A stretch of 64,000 nucleotides of DNA from an uncultured Caryophanales bacterium (GCA_947564265.1 CANOBK010000001.1:62001-126000), one strand, 5' to 3'; counted from the stretch's first letter, positions 25,156-34,074 are shown. The notes: generated by a model from the sequence alone, not told the origin. Program-made: numbers and translations.

Positions 25156-25875
25156 ATGAGTATTACTAATATTGTTGACGTTATCATTGTATTAGTGATT
25201 CTATTAAGTGGAGTTACAGGAATGAAAAGGGGAGGGATTAAGCAACTATTTGGAACTGTTGGATTTATTATTGTCTTAATTTTAGCATTCAATTTAAAAA
25301 ATCCTCTTGCAGAATTCTTGAGTTTGCATTTGCCTTTTTTTAACTTTGGTGGTGCTTATCAAGGAGTTACGGCTCTAAATATCTTAATCTATCAGTTAAT
25401 TGCTTTTTTCATTATCTTAGTAATACTAGAGGCTGTTTTGAAGGTAGTGCTGACAGTTACTGGTATTTTAGAAAAACTATTAAGAATGACTATTATTTTG
25501 GCTCTTCCTTCTAAAATCTTAGGATTTATTGTAGGTCTTGTAGAAGGATTCTTGGTTGTATTTATCATTTTATTAGTTTTACATCAACCAATGTTTAATA
25601 TCAAAGCATTAAATGAAAGTAAATTAGCTGATAAAGTTTTAAAATCAACACCATTAATGTCAAATTTCGCGAATGGTATTGTTACTACAGTAAATGACAT
25701 TTATGAAGTAGGGAAAGGTTATACAAATCAGGAAAATCCAGAACAATTAAACAAGGAAACGATTGAAATTATGCTAAAGCATAAGGTGATAACAGCTGAT
25801 TATGTAGCTAAGTTAGTTGATGCTGGAAAAATTGAGATTTTGGGAATTGAAAATATTATTAATCAATATAGATAG
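25156..25875 (+). CDS. CvpA family membrane protein
   Basis: A 239-residue protein with four membrane segments in the first 150 residues. The family pattern is visible: an N-terminal NIVDVIIVLVILLSGVTGMKRGGIKQ, then GFIIVLILAFNLKNPLAEFL and SKILGFIVGLVEGFLVVFIILL. The C-terminal 85 residues are soluble and helical. CvpA-like proteins are linked to colicin V production in E. coli and to envelope stress in others; the biochemical role is not known. The ribosome-binding site is weak (AGAGAGTGTGAG). trxA follows with 11 nt. Confidence 0.85.
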   Translation: MSITNIVDVIIVLVILLSGVTGMKRGGIKQLFGTVGFIIVLILAFNLKNPLAEFLSLHLPFFNFGGAYQGVTALNILIYQLIAFFIILVILEAVLKVVLTVTGILEKLLRMTIILALPSKILGFIVGLVEGFLVVFIILLVLHQPMFNIKALNESKLADKVLKSTPLMSNFANGIVTTVNDIYEVGKGYTNQENPEQLNKETIEIMLKHKVITADYVAKLVDAGKIEILGIENIINQYR

Positions 25876-25886
25876 GAGAATGTTTT

Positions 25887-26198
25887 ATGGAACTTAAAAA
25901 TGAAAATTTTAAGGAAGAAATCAAAGAAGGAATTACTTTAGTAGATTTTTATGCAACTTGGTGTGGTCCATGTAAAATGATGCATCCAATTATTGAAAAG
26001 ATTGAAAAGGACTATAGTGATGTTAAAATAATTAAAGTAGATGTAGATCTTCATGAAGAGTTAGCAAGGGAATATGGAGTGATGTCTATTCCAACATTAT
26101 GTTTAATGAAAAATGGAGAAATTGTCGAGAAAAACATTGGATTTACTCCGCAGGAAGAACTAGAACGCTGGTTAAAGAATCATCAAGAGGAAGGATAG
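25887..26198 (+). CDS. trxA: thioredoxin
   Basis: A 103-residue protein with WCGPC (residues 25-29) after LVDFYAT, the cis-Pro segment SIPTLCLMKNG and normal length. A disulfide reductase for cytoplasmic proteins. AGGAGAATG lies before ATG 25887. It forms a unit with cvpA and ends in its own terminator. An extra Cys follows the cis-Pro strand (TLC). Confidence 0.93.
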   Translation: MELKNENFKEEIKEGITLVDFYATWCGPCKMMHPIIEKIEKDYSDVKIIKVDVDLHEELAREYGVMSIPTLCLMKNGEIVEKNIGFTPQEELERWLKNHQEEG

Positions 26199-26213
26199 TT
26201 CCTCTTTTTTTCT
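26185..26213 (+). terminator. terminator after trxA
   Basis: AAGAGGAA, GGATAG, TTCCTCTT then TTTTTCTTTTT. Confidence 0.9.
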
Positions 26214-26243
26214 TTTTCGTTCATGCTTTTTTAAGAATTATCG

Positions 26244-26272
26244 TTGACGCGATAGAAAAAGTAGGGTACAAT
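26244..26272 (+). promoter_or_regulatory. strong promoter of gmk
   Basis: TTGACG (26244-26249), 17-nt spacer, TACAAT (26267-26272), 51 nt before ATG 26324. Confidence 0.85.
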
Positions 26273-26323
26273 CGGAATACAATTTTATTCATAATATTAG
26301 ATAAAATTAGAAAGGATGAAGCA

Positions 26324-27007
26324 ATGAAAGAAATCATTAAGTCTAAAGAAAAAGGTAACTTGGTGGTAATTAGTGGCCCATCAGGTGCTGGAAAAGGGAG
26401 TGTTATTCAGGGGATTTTAAAAGAAGAGGATAATCTATGGTTATCAGTTTCAATGACTTCTAGAAAAATTAGGGGACAAGAAGTAGATGGAAAAGAATAT
26501 TATTTTATTACACGAGAAGAATTTGAGAAGAAGATAGAAGATGGCGAATTATTAGAATATACGGAATATAGTGGAAATTATTATGGGACACCCCGTGGAA
26601 AAATTCATGAGCACTTAGAAGCAGGAGAAGATGTCATTTTAGAAATTGAGATTGAGGGTGCTTTAAGAATTAAAGAATTGATCCCAGAAGCTCTATTTAT
26701 TTTTATTATGCCACCTAGTATGAAAGAGTTAAAAAAGCGATTAGAACGTCGTAATACAGAGACAGAGGATAAAATTATTCGCCGATTTAAAAGAGCATAT
26801 CAAGAAATTAATGAAGTTACTAAATATAATTACGTTGTAGTCAATGATGAATTAGAAAAAGCAATTCGAAAAGTTCAAGCCATTTTATTAGCGGAGAGGT
26901 GTAGGGTTGATCGAATTGAAGAAGTCTATGTAGGGAATGAGGAAGAATTATTACATGAAAGCTTGGTAGATCATAAGAATCTTGTCAATCCAGAGAGTAA
27001 AATTTAA
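26324..27007 (+). CDS. gmk: guanylate kinase
   Basis: A 227-residue protein. The start is ATG 26324 with AAAGGATG before it; the open frame upstream to 26099 is an artefact that runs through the trxA end and the promoter. P-loop GPSGAGKGS (residues 17-25), the GMP-binding region with MTSRKIRGQEVDGKEYYF, YYGTPRGKI and the ERRN(x)T...R lid. It phosphorylates GMP to GDP. Residues after about 205 (VDRIEEVYVGNEEE...) are an acidic C-terminal extension relative to the usual 205-210. Confidence 0.95.
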   Translation: MKEIIKSKEKGNLVVISGPSGAGKGSVIQGILKEEDNLWLSVSMTSRKIRGQEVDGKEYYFITREEFEKKIEDGELLEYTEYSGNYYGTPRGKIHEHLEAGEDVILEIEIEGALRIKELIPEALFIFIMPPSMKELKKRLERRNTETEDKIIRRFKRAYQEINEVTKYNYVVVNDELEKAIRKVQAILLAERCRVDRIEEVYVGNEEELLHESLVDHKNLVNPESKI

Positions 27008-27086
27008 AAAAATAAAAAATTTTTTTCTTTTTTCTTGTTGTTTCACACAAAAGGAATTATACTTAAATAGAAAAGGAGTGAAGTAA

Positions 27087-28358
27087 ATGTATTGTGGCGA
27101 GTGTGGAGCCAAGCTTGAAAAAGATGCAACATTTTGTAGTGAATGTGGCACTAAAGTAGAGAAGCCAAAAGAAAAAACACCACCCAAAGAAACGCCAGTA
27201 AGGCAAGTAACACCAAGACAACCGATGTCTAAAACAAAAAAGATAATACTCGGTGTGTGCGCTGTAGTTGTTGTAGTCCTAGCTTTAGGATACAATTATT
27301 TAAGCGAGAAATTTGGCCCAAAGGGAGTGGTCAAAGAGTATTTCGAAGCTGTGGTGAACAAAGATGTTGACGTTTTATATGACTTCTTAGATATTGAGGG
27401 AGATAAAACGTTTGTGTCAAAAGATAAGTTTAAGTCTGTCATGGAAAGTAAATTGAAATTTGCATCGGGCGGTATGCTTAATATGGATATTTCTAAGTAT
27501 CAGATTGATAAAGTAATCTATGGTGACGGCAAATTAAGTGCTAAGGTTACAGTCAATTATACTTCTAAAAATTCTAATGAGGAAGCAACTACAACAGTCT
27601 ATTTAACCAAAGGAAAAGGAAAGCAGTTTTTTATCTTTGATAATTGGGAATTAAAGGAAGGGTATGAGTCTATCTTAGTGAAAGACTATGAAATTAAAGT
27701 TCCAGCTGGTTCTAAAGTTACTGTAGATAAAATTGACTTAGACGAAAAATATTTGGATAAAGATAATTCTTCTAAGGTATGGGATGTTTATAAGATTCCT
27801 CAGATGTTTTCTTCAGAAATTGCTATCTCAGCAAATATTGCAGGATTTGAAGTAACAGATACGGTAGCACCAACTAGTTATAGCTATGCTTCTCATACGC
27901 TTTCCTTAGAACTAGATAATTTATCAAAGGAAGACGTAGAAAAGTTAGAAACACAGGTAAAAACGGATATTACAACACTATATCAGAATTTAATTGAGAA
28001 AAAGAATTGGGACGCTGTAAAAGATTCTTACAATTTCAAAGATGCCGATTTAGAGGAATTACAGGAGGAATATGAATCTTTATATGAAAGCGTTGCAGAG
28101 AATAGTAGTAGAACCTTAAAAGAATTTGAGGTAACTTCTATGAAAGTAAATGGCTTATCTTCTGAAGATGATGGAATGCTTCGAGTAGGAATTAAGTTCA
28201 ATTATAATTATAAAATTGATTATAAGAGATATGATGATTCTATTGAAGAGAAGACAGGAAAAAATAGTTCAAATTCAACCTTGTATTATCAATACAGTGA
28301 TGGTCAGTTAAAACTAGTAGATGCATCCTACTTAGTATCATACTTTTCAACATATTAA
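27087..28358 (+). CDS. zinc-ribbon, membrane-anchored protein (TcaA/YvbJ-like)
   Basis: A 423-residue protein. N-terminal zinc ribbon with CGECG and CSECG (CxxC-x12-CxxC), a proline- and lysine-rich linker, one membrane segment (about residues 50-68) and a large C-terminal part presumed extracytoplasmic with two beta/alpha domains, the first beginning GPKGVVKEYFEAVVNKDVD. The layout matches the TcaA/YvbJ family in Gram-positive bacteria, where TcaA affects glycopeptide sensitivity and wall lipid trafficking. AAAGGAGTG lies before ATG 27087. It is the first of three adjacent zinc-ribbon genes. Confidence 0.75.
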   Translation: MYCGECGAKLEKDATFCSECGTKVEKPKEKTPPKETPVRQVTPRQPMSKTKKIILGVCAVVVVVLALGYNYLSEKFGPKGVVKEYFEAVVNKDVDVLYDFLDIEGDKTFVSKDKFKSVMESKLKFASGGMLNMDISKYQIDKVIYGDGKLSAKVTVNYTSKNSNEEATTTVYLTKGKGKQFFIFDNWELKEGYESILVKDYEIKVPAGSKVTVDKIDLDEKYLDKDNSSKVWDVYKIPQMFSSEIAISANIAGFEVTDTVAPTSYSYASHTLSLELDNLSKEDVEKLETQVKTDITTLYQNLIEKKNWDAVKDSYNFKDADLEELQEEYESLYESVAENSSRTLKEFEVTSMKVNGLSSEDDGMLRVGIKFNYNYKIDYKRYDDSIEEKTGKNSSNSTLYYQYSDGQLKLVDASYLVSYFSTY

Positions 28359-28386
28359 AATAAAATAAAAAAAGGAGTGAAAAAAA

Positions 28387-29160
28387 ATGGCAAAATTTTG
28401 TACAAAATGTGGAAAGAAATTAGAAGAGGGAGAAGTTTGCAGTTGTACGAAGAAAACTGCAAAAAAAACGACAGTAAAAGAGGAAAAAGTTGAGAAAGCA
28501 GTAAAGGAAGAAACTACGACTGTAGTTGCTGCTACTCCAAGTCCAGCAAATGACTATGTAAATAATTACTTGGAAGTTGTAAAAGGAATTTTTACACATC
28601 CAGTAGATACCATGAAGAAGTTCGGAAAAGGTGAACATTTTACCTTAGGATTAATTATGATTGGTATTAACTGTTTAATTACAGTATTGTTTGTTTATTT
28701 AGGTTTTAAAGAACTTATGTCTAATTCAGGAGATTTTGCTTCATTGTTTGGTCTTGGATATGGCTTTGGATATGGCGATGTATCGATTCCAACAGAAGTA
28801 TTAGTTAAAATCTTTGTTATGATGGCTGGGGGATTTGCAGGAACAGCAGCAGTATTATATGTAATGGCAGGCCCTGTATTCAAAACAAATGCAGATATTA
28901 AACAATTATTCTCATTGGTTGGTGTATGTTCTGTACTTACCACAGTTACAACAATCGTAGCACTAATCTGTATGTATATTTCTGCTAAGTTAATGTTAAT
29001 TGTATTATTAGTTTCAGGAGTATTATATTTAGCTCATTTATACCATGGATTCTTAGTAACAACAGAGGTAGAAGAAAATAAGGTTGGTTATACTTATGTA
29101 ACTGCTGTTGCTGTTGCAACATTCATCGTAGTATATCTATTACCTAAAATCTTATTCTAG
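28387..29160 (+). CDS. zinc-ribbon multispanning membrane protein, Yip1-like
   Basis: A 257-residue protein with AAAGGAGTG before ATG 28387. A short zinc ribbon (CTKCG and CSC) is followed by a Lys/Thr-rich linker to residue 50, then five or six membrane segments (from about residue 78) rich in Gly, Val and Leu. It includes a GFGYGFGYGDVSIP-type glycine-tyrosine loop. The topology resembles YIP1-family proteins. It lies 28 nt downstream of the first zinc-ribbon gene. Role not known. Confidence 0.65.
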   Translation: MAKFCTKCGKKLEEGEVCSCTKKTAKKTTVKEEKVEKAVKEETTTVVAATPSPANDYVNNYLEVVKGIFTHPVDTMKKFGKGEHFTLGLIMIGINCLITVLFVYLGFKELMSNSGDFASLFGLGYGFGYGDVSIPTEVLVKIFVMMAGGFAGTAAVLYVMAGPVFKTNADIKQLFSLVGVCSVLTTVTTIVALICMYISAKLMLIVLLVSGVLYLAHLYHGFLVTTEVEENKVGYTYVTAVAVATFIVVYLLPKILF

Positions 29161-29167
29161 TAGGTTG

Positions 29168-29202
29168 TAAGGGAACTACGAAGTTAGTTCTCTTTCTTTT
29201 TT
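29168..29202 (+). terminator. terminator after the second zinc-ribbon gene
   Basis: GGGAACTA and TTAGTTCTC flank CGAAG, with a T-rich run. The third zinc-ribbon gene lies directly after it, so partial read-through is possible. Confidence 0.65.
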
Positions 29203-29221
29203 ATAGAGAGGAGTGAAAAAT

Positions 29222-29686
29222 ATGTTTTGTGAAAGTTGTGGAGCAAAAAATGATAAAGGAAATTCATTTTGCGAAAAATGTGGGGAAAGATTAATTCCGG
29301 TTGAAGAGAAACAAGAAGTAGAGAAAACTGTAAGAAAAGAAGTTAAAATGGATACTAAACTAAAATCTTCTAGAGAGATTGAACTTTTATTTGAGAAAGA
29401 AAAGTATCACTCTTATATTGGAAAAATTCAAAAATCTATTACGATGACTTATGTTTATTGGATTGGTTTTGGACTTGTTATTTCTCTTATGATTCTAGCA
29501 GGAGCAAGTTATCAGAATGAGATGAGCCACTTTGGGAGCCATGATAATGAGGGAATGATGCAAGTGTTTGCGATTATTCCACCTATTATTGGTTTCGCCA
29601 TTGCGCACGCAAGAACACTAGAAAAGAAAATTAGAGTGCAGGAAATGAAATGGAGAATGGATTTTTATTCAAAGCACATTGACTAA
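29222..29686 (+). CDS. zinc-ribbon membrane protein, short
   Basis: A 154-residue protein. The start is ATG 29222, with AGAGGAGTG before it (the GTG at 29213 lies inside that site). N-terminal zinc ribbon CESCG and CEKCG, a charged linker with VEEKQEVEKTVRKEVK, then two membrane segments (about residues 75-93 and 110-127) and a basic tail. It shares the N-terminal module with the two genes before it, but the membrane part differs. Unknown role. Confidence 0.65.
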   Translation: MFCESCGAKNDKGNSFCEKCGERLIPVEEKQEVEKTVRKEVKMDTKLKSSREIELLFEKEKYHSYIGKIQKSITMTYVYWIGFGLVISLMILAGASYQNEMSHFGSHDNEGMMQVFAIIPPIIGFAIAHARTLEKKIRVQEMKWRMDFYSKHID

Positions 29687-29711
29687 GGAGAAGCATCTCC
29701 TTTTTTCTTTT
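29684..29711 (+). terminator. terminator after the third zinc-ribbon gene
   Basis: AAGGAGA-AGCA-TCTCCTT then TTTTCTTTTC. Confidence 0.85.
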
Positions 29712-29742
29712 CTTGTTTATCATATAAAACGGTAATTTCAGG

Positions 29743-29771
29743 TTGCCAAAAATAGGAAATTATGATATTAT
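29743..29771 (+). promoter_or_regulatory. promoter of the lipoprotein gene
   Basis: TTGCCA (29743-29748), 17-nt spacer, TATTAT (29766-29771). Confidence 0.7.
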
Positions 29772-29798
29772 AGACGAGTAATTAAGGGGGAAAATTCT

Positions 29799-30653
29799 AT
29801 GAAAAGAACGATAGAAATAAAGAACTTGAAATTAGGTTCTGCTAGAAAATTATGTATGGTAGGTACTAGCTTTGTTTTAATGGCAACTTCTTTAACAGGT
29901 TGTGGAGAAACAGAATTAGCTACAAATAGAATTGACAGTGATCGTATTGTCGATTTTAATGGGGAAGACAATTTTTTAGAAGAAGGAATTCAAAAAGTAG
30001 TCGAAGTTCCTGGAGAAGATTGGAATTTAGTAATTGAATATAGCGGTCAATTAGAAGATAGTGAGTATTGGACGATTACTGATAATAAAAAGCTTCACAT
30101 GAAAATATATACGCAAGGACTTCCAGAAGGATATGAAGTATATATTAATGATATTCATGCAGATACTACAATTGTTGCAAGGCAAGTACAAATGAATGGG
30201 ATTACCCAAGATACGATGGATGATGGAATTCATGGAACGCAACTTTTAGGATTTCCAATTAGCAATGATACTTGTTGTTATATTACGAATGCAATTGAAG
30301 GACAGAATGATGATTTTATTAGTGGTTCAGTCGTAGGATTCCGTAGTTATACCGAAGGGGAAGTATCAGAGAAAAGGTTTTTAGAATCTGACTACTTGAA
30401 AAAAGGCGTTGTTGCGAATCAAGTATCTTCCATTTTTGGCCTTCTTGTAAAAGGACCGAATGATAAGGAATTTAGAGCAATTGATGCTGATGATGAAATT
30501 AGTATTGCAGTCTATAATAGGGTAAGTTATGTTGAGGACAATGGATCTGTTTACGAAGTAGAGTATCAAACGGATGAAAACGGTAATGTAACAGCCGTGA
30601 CTTATACACCAGGAGGATCTGTACAATCAAAGCAAAAAGTAAAAAACCAGTAA
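29799..30653 (+). CDS. predicted lipoprotein, unknown
   Basis: A 284-residue protein. Its signal sequence is unusually long and basic at the start (MKRTIEIKNLKLGSARK), then hydrophobic, ending in the lipobox SLTGC (Cys about 35), so the mature protein would be lipid-anchored outside the cell. The rest is acidic and beta-rich, with the segments GQLEDSEYWTITDNKKLHMKIYTQGLPEGYEVYINDIHADT and a repeat-like C-terminus. It resembles no family I recognise. It has its own promoter and AGGGGG before the ATG. Confidence 0.7.
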   Translation: MKRTIEIKNLKLGSARKLCMVGTSFVLMATSLTGCGETELATNRIDSDRIVDFNGEDNFLEEGIQKVVEVPGEDWNLVIEYSGQLEDSEYWTITDNKKLHMKIYTQGLPEGYEVYINDIHADTTIVARQVQMNGITQDTMDDGIHGTQLLGFPISNDTCCYITNAIEGQNDDFISGSVVGFRSYTEGEVSEKRFLESDYLKKGVVANQVSSIFGLLVKGPNDKEFRAIDADDEISIAVYNRVSYVEDNGSVYEVEYQTDENGNVTAVTYTPGGSVQSKQKVKNQ

Positions 30654-30659
30654 TTTTTC

Positions 30660-30688
30660 TTGAATTTTAAAACAATCTATTGTAAGAT
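30660..30688 (+). promoter_or_regulatory. promoter of the hisS-aspS T-box transcript
   Basis: TTGAAT (30660-30665), 17-nt spacer, TAAGAT (30683-30688). Confidence 0.5.
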
Positions 30689-30694
30689 AGTAGT

Positions 30695-30897
30695 AGATTC
30701 TTGGAAAGAAGAGTAATGAATTTTCTTTTTTTAGAGAGGATATGGTTGATGAAAATATCTATTAGAAAATTCAGGAAGACACTTTCTATTAAAAGAAACG
30801 TAGTTCTGCGTTAAAGAAGAAAGCATAAGTAATTATGGAAATAAGGTGGCACCACGAACGTTGATTCGTCCTTTGGAGTGTTGCCTTTTTATTTTCC
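30695..30897 (+). promoter_or_regulatory. T-box leader, GAC (Asp) specifier overlapping CAC (His)
   Basis: The T-box sequence AGGTGGCACCACGAACG lies at about 30844-30860. The attenuator hairpin pairs AAGGTGGCAC with GTGTTGCCTT and is followed by TTTTATTTT (to about 30895). In Stem I the specifier region AGGAAGACACTTTC aligns with AGGAAGCTACTTTG of the alaS T-box. GAC (30778-30780) occupies the specifier position, which is an Asp codon matching aspS. Shifting by two bases gives CAC, a His codon matching hisS. Confidence 0.9.
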
Positions 30898-30921
30898 AAG
30901 AAAAAGAAAGGAAGAGAACAT

Positions 30922-32283
30922 ATGATAACAAAGCAAAAAGGGTGTCATGATATTTATGGAGTAGAAGCAAAGAAATGGAACTATGTATTACATGTAATTG
31001 AAGCAGTATGCGAAAGATATAATTACAGTTTTATCCGTACTCCAATTTTTGAAGCTAGTGAATTATTTCACAGAAGCATCGGTGAAGAGACTGACGTAGT
31101 TAGTAAAGAAATGTACGATTTTAAAGATAAGGGAGACCGTGAGATTACACTCCGCCCTGAGGGTACAGCAGGAGTTATTAGAAGTTACATTGAAAATAAA
31201 ATGTATGGGGATGCCATTCAACCAGTAAAACTTTATTATCATGGTACTATGTATCGTTATGAGAGACCACAATCAGGAAGGGATCGAGAACTTACTCAAT
31301 TTGGAGTAGAAGTGCTTGGTTCTGATGATCCTATGGTCGATGCAGAGGTCATTTCACTTGCAGTGAATATTTATCGAATTCTTGGATTAAAAGGAATTAA
31401 AGTCAATATTAATTCTTTAGGAGATCAGGAATCTAGAGATAGTTATAGAAAAGCTCTAGTGGAACATTTTAAACCACATATCAATGAGTTATGCGAAGAC
31501 TGTAAAGTTCGACTGGAAAAGAATCCGCTTCGTGTATTAGATTGTAAAGTGGATCATGAGTCAGAAGTGATGAAAAGTGCACCTTTGATGACTGATTACT
31601 TAAACGAAGAAAGTAAAAAAAGATTTTTAGCGGTTCAAAAGTATCTGGATTTATTAGATATTGAGTACGTGGTAAATCCGTCAATTGTTCGTGGGTTAGA
31701 TTATTATAATCATACTGTATTTGAAATAGATGCAGATATTGAAGGATTTGGTAGTCAGAATGTTTTAGGTGCTGGAGGAAGGTACAACGGATTAGTTTCT
31801 CAATTAGGTGGGCCAGAGACTCCAGGAATTGGTTTTGCGATGGGACTTGGTAGATTGATGCTTGCATTAGAGAAAGAACAAATTGATCTACCAGTAGAAG
31901 ATTCTATGGATGCCTTTGTTATGTATGTTTCGGATACAGAAAAAGATTATGCGACGACTCTTGTACAAGAGTTACGCATGAATGGCTTTAGAGTAGAAAC
32001 AGAATATACAGGTAGGGGATTAAAAGGACAATTTAAACAGGCAGATCGACTAAATAGCAAATTCTTGATTTTATTAAATGATGAAGACTTAAAAGAAAAT
32101 CAAATTAAAATTAAAAATAATCAAACGAAGGAAGAAGAATTAGTAGAGATTGATTACATTTTATATTACTTAGATGAACAACTTGCATCTTTTGAAGAAG
32201 ACGATTGTGGTTGCGGATGTGGATGTCATCATGAAGAAGGACATGAATGTCACTGTCATGATGATGATAGTATTAGTTTTTAA
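30922..32283 (+). CDS. hisS: histidyl-tRNA synthetase with Cys/His-rich C-terminal tail
   Basis: A 453-residue class II synthetase. Catalytic signatures: TLRPEGTAGVIRSY (motif 2), the His-specific GLDYYNHTVFEI, and the motif 3 region GFAMGLGRLMLALE, then the anticodon-binding domain from about residue 325. The final about 28 residues are unusual: after LASFEEDD comes CGCGCGCHHEEGHECHCHD, dense in Cys and His and absent from typical HisRS of about 420-430 residues. This tail looks able to bind metal. AAAGGAAGAG precedes ATG 30922. It is co-transcribed with aspS under the T-box. Confidence 0.95.
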   Translation: MITKQKGCHDIYGVEAKKWNYVLHVIEAVCERYNYSFIRTPIFEASELFHRSIGEETDVVSKEMYDFKDKGDREITLRPEGTAGVIRSYIENKMYGDAIQPVKLYYHGTMYRYERPQSGRDRELTQFGVEVLGSDDPMVDAEVISLAVNIYRILGLKGIKVNINSLGDQESRDSYRKALVEHFKPHINELCEDCKVRLEKNPLRVLDCKVDHESEVMKSAPLMTDYLNEESKKRFLAVQKYLDLLDIEYVVNPSIVRGLDYYNHTVFEIDADIEGFGSQNVLGAGGRYNGLVSQLGGPETPGIGFAMGLGRLMLALEKEQIDLPVEDSMDAFVMYVSDTEKDYATTLVQELRMNGFRVETEYTGRGLKGQFKQADRLNSKFLILLNDEDLKENQIKIKNNQTKEEELVEIDYILYYLDEQLASFEEDDCGCGCGCHHEEGHECHCHDDDSISF

Positions 32284-32300
32284 AAGAAAGAGGAACAAGT

Positions 32301-34049
32301 ATGAAAAAACATAAAAATGTAGAATTTAATATTAAAAATGTTGGAGAAACAGTTGTTTTAGAAGGTTGGGTTTCCAAAAAAAGAAATTTAGGTGGACTTG
32401 TATTTATTGATTTAAGAGACCGCTCAGGAATTATTCAATTGGTAGTAAGACCTGAACAAAAGGATTATGATTTAGCAAGTAGTCTAAAAACAGAGTCTGT
32501 CATTCGAGTAGAAGGAACTATTGTTGAAAGGGAAAGTAAAAATCCCAAACTTCCTACTGGTGAAATAGAAGTTATCGTTGAAAAACTAGAAGTTTTTAGT
32601 ATGGCTCATGATCTTCCTTTTGAAATTAGTGATGATACAACTGCTTTAGAAGATACTAGATTAAAATATCGTTATTTAGACTTAAGAAGAAATTCCCTAA
32701 AAGAAAATCTAATGACTCGTAGCAAATTAATGCATACGATCCGTAATTTCTTTTATGAAGAAGGATTTGTTGAAGTAGAAACTCCTATCTTATGTAAATC
32801 AACGCCAGAAGGTGCGAGAGATTATTTAGTTCCTTCTAGGATTAATAATGGTAATTTTTATGCACTTCCTCAATCTCCACAGATTTTTAAACAGTTATTG
32901 ATGATTGGTGGAATGGAGAAATACTATCAGATTGCAAAATGTTTCCGTGATGAAGATTTAAGAGCAGACCGTCAACCAGAATTTACTCAGGTGGATTTAG
33001 AGATGAGTTTTGTCGAAGAGGATGATGTAATCTCAACAACAGAAAGATTACTCGCAAAAGTTTTTTCTGAAATGAAAGGAATTGAATTAAAACTTCCTCT
33101 TCGTAGATTGAAATATAATGATGCCATTCGTGATTATGGTACAGATCAGCCTGATTTACGATTTGACATGAAAATTGAAAGCTTGAATGATATCTTTAAA
33201 GATACAGAGTTTACTGTTTTTGGGAATGTTTTAAAGTCTTCTGGAGAAATTGGGTGTATTGTTGTAAAAGATAATGCTGACAAGTATTCTAGAAAAGAAA
33301 TTGATAAATTGACAGATTTTGTTAAGACCTATAAAGCAACTGGACTTGCTTGGTTAAAGTATTCAGAGTCTGAATTTGCAGGAAGTATTCGTAAAGTAGT
33401 GTCTGATCAAGAGTTAAAGAGATTAAAAGAACAGTTAAATATTTCAGAAAATGATTTAGTATTAATTGTTGCTGATAAATATAGTGTCGTAAAAACTTCC
33501 CTTGGAGCTTTACGTTCTAAGTTAGGACATGAGCTTGGTTTAGTTTCAAAAGATAGTTATGAATTATCTTGGATTGTTGACTTTCCATCCTTTGAATACA
33601 GTGAGGAAGAAAAACGATATGTTGCTTGTCATCACCCATTTACGGCACCAAAAGATGAGGATGTTGATAAATTGTTGACTGATAAGGCAAACTGTTATTC
33701 AAAGGCTTATGATATTGTAATTAATGGTCATGAAGCGGGTGGAGGAAGTATCCGTATCCATCAAGCGGATGTTCAAAAAAAGATGTTTGAAGCTTTAGGA
33801 TTTACCTTAGAACAAGCAAAGGAAAAATTTGGGTTCTTCTTAGAAGCATTCGACTATGGAACTCCGCCACATGGAGGACTTGCCTTGGGATTAGACCGAT
33901 TAACCATGTTACTGGTTGGAACGGAGAATATTCGAGATGTCATTGCTTTTCCAAAAACAGCGAGTGCTTCTTGTTTAATGAGTGAATGTCCAAATAGGGT
34001 AGATCAAAAACAATTGGATGAACTAGGAATTAAAATTAATAAAAATTAA
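32301..34049 (+). CDS. aspS: aspartyl-tRNA synthetase
   Basis: A 582-residue bacterial-type enzyme: N-terminal OB-fold anticodon domain (VVLEGWVSKKRNLGGLVFIDLRDRSG), motif 1 and motif 2 (FRDEDLRADRQPEFTQ), the bacterial GAD insertion (about 290-420), and motif 3 (GLALGLDRLTMLL). Length is typical. Whether it is discriminating or non-discriminating cannot be told from sequence alone; a gatCAB operon is not in this window. The site AAAGAGGAAC precedes ATG 32301, 17 nt after hisS. Confidence 0.96.
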   Translation: MKKHKNVEFNIKNVGETVVLEGWVSKKRNLGGLVFIDLRDRSGIIQLVVRPEQKDYDLASSLKTESVIRVEGTIVERESKNPKLPTGEIEVIVEKLEVFSMAHDLPFEISDDTTALEDTRLKYRYLDLRRNSLKENLMTRSKLMHTIRNFFYEEGFVEVETPILCKSTPEGARDYLVPSRINNGNFYALPQSPQIFKQLLMIGGMEKYYQIAKCFRDEDLRADRQPEFTQVDLEMSFVEEDDVISTTERLLAKVFSEMKGIELKLPLRRLKYNDAIRDYGTDQPDLRFDMKIESLNDIFKDTEFTVFGNVLKSSGEIGCIVVKDNADKYSRKEIDKLTDFVKTYKATGLAWLKYSESEFAGSIRKVVSDQELKRLKEQLNISENDLVLIVADKYSVVKTSLGALRSKLGHELGLVSKDSYELSWIVDFPSFEYSEEEKRYVACHHPFTAPKDEDVDKLLTDKANCYSKAYDIVINGHEAGGGSIRIHQADVQKKMFEALGFTLEQAKEKFGFFLEAFDYGTPPHGGLALGLDRLTMLLVGTENIRDVIAFPKTASASCLMSECPNRVDQKQLDELGIKINKN

Positions 34050-34074
34050 CAGATTTTCGAATCTGTTTTTTGCT
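34046..34074 (+). terminator. terminator after aspS
   Basis: AACAGATT-TTCG-AATCTGTT followed by TTTTG; the stem closes on a TTCG loop. Confidence 0.9.

Noticed and set aside
26099-26323. Upstream extension of the gmk frame to 26099
   Set aside because: It runs through the trxA terminator and gmk promoter; ATG 26324 has the ribosome-binding site and the right length.
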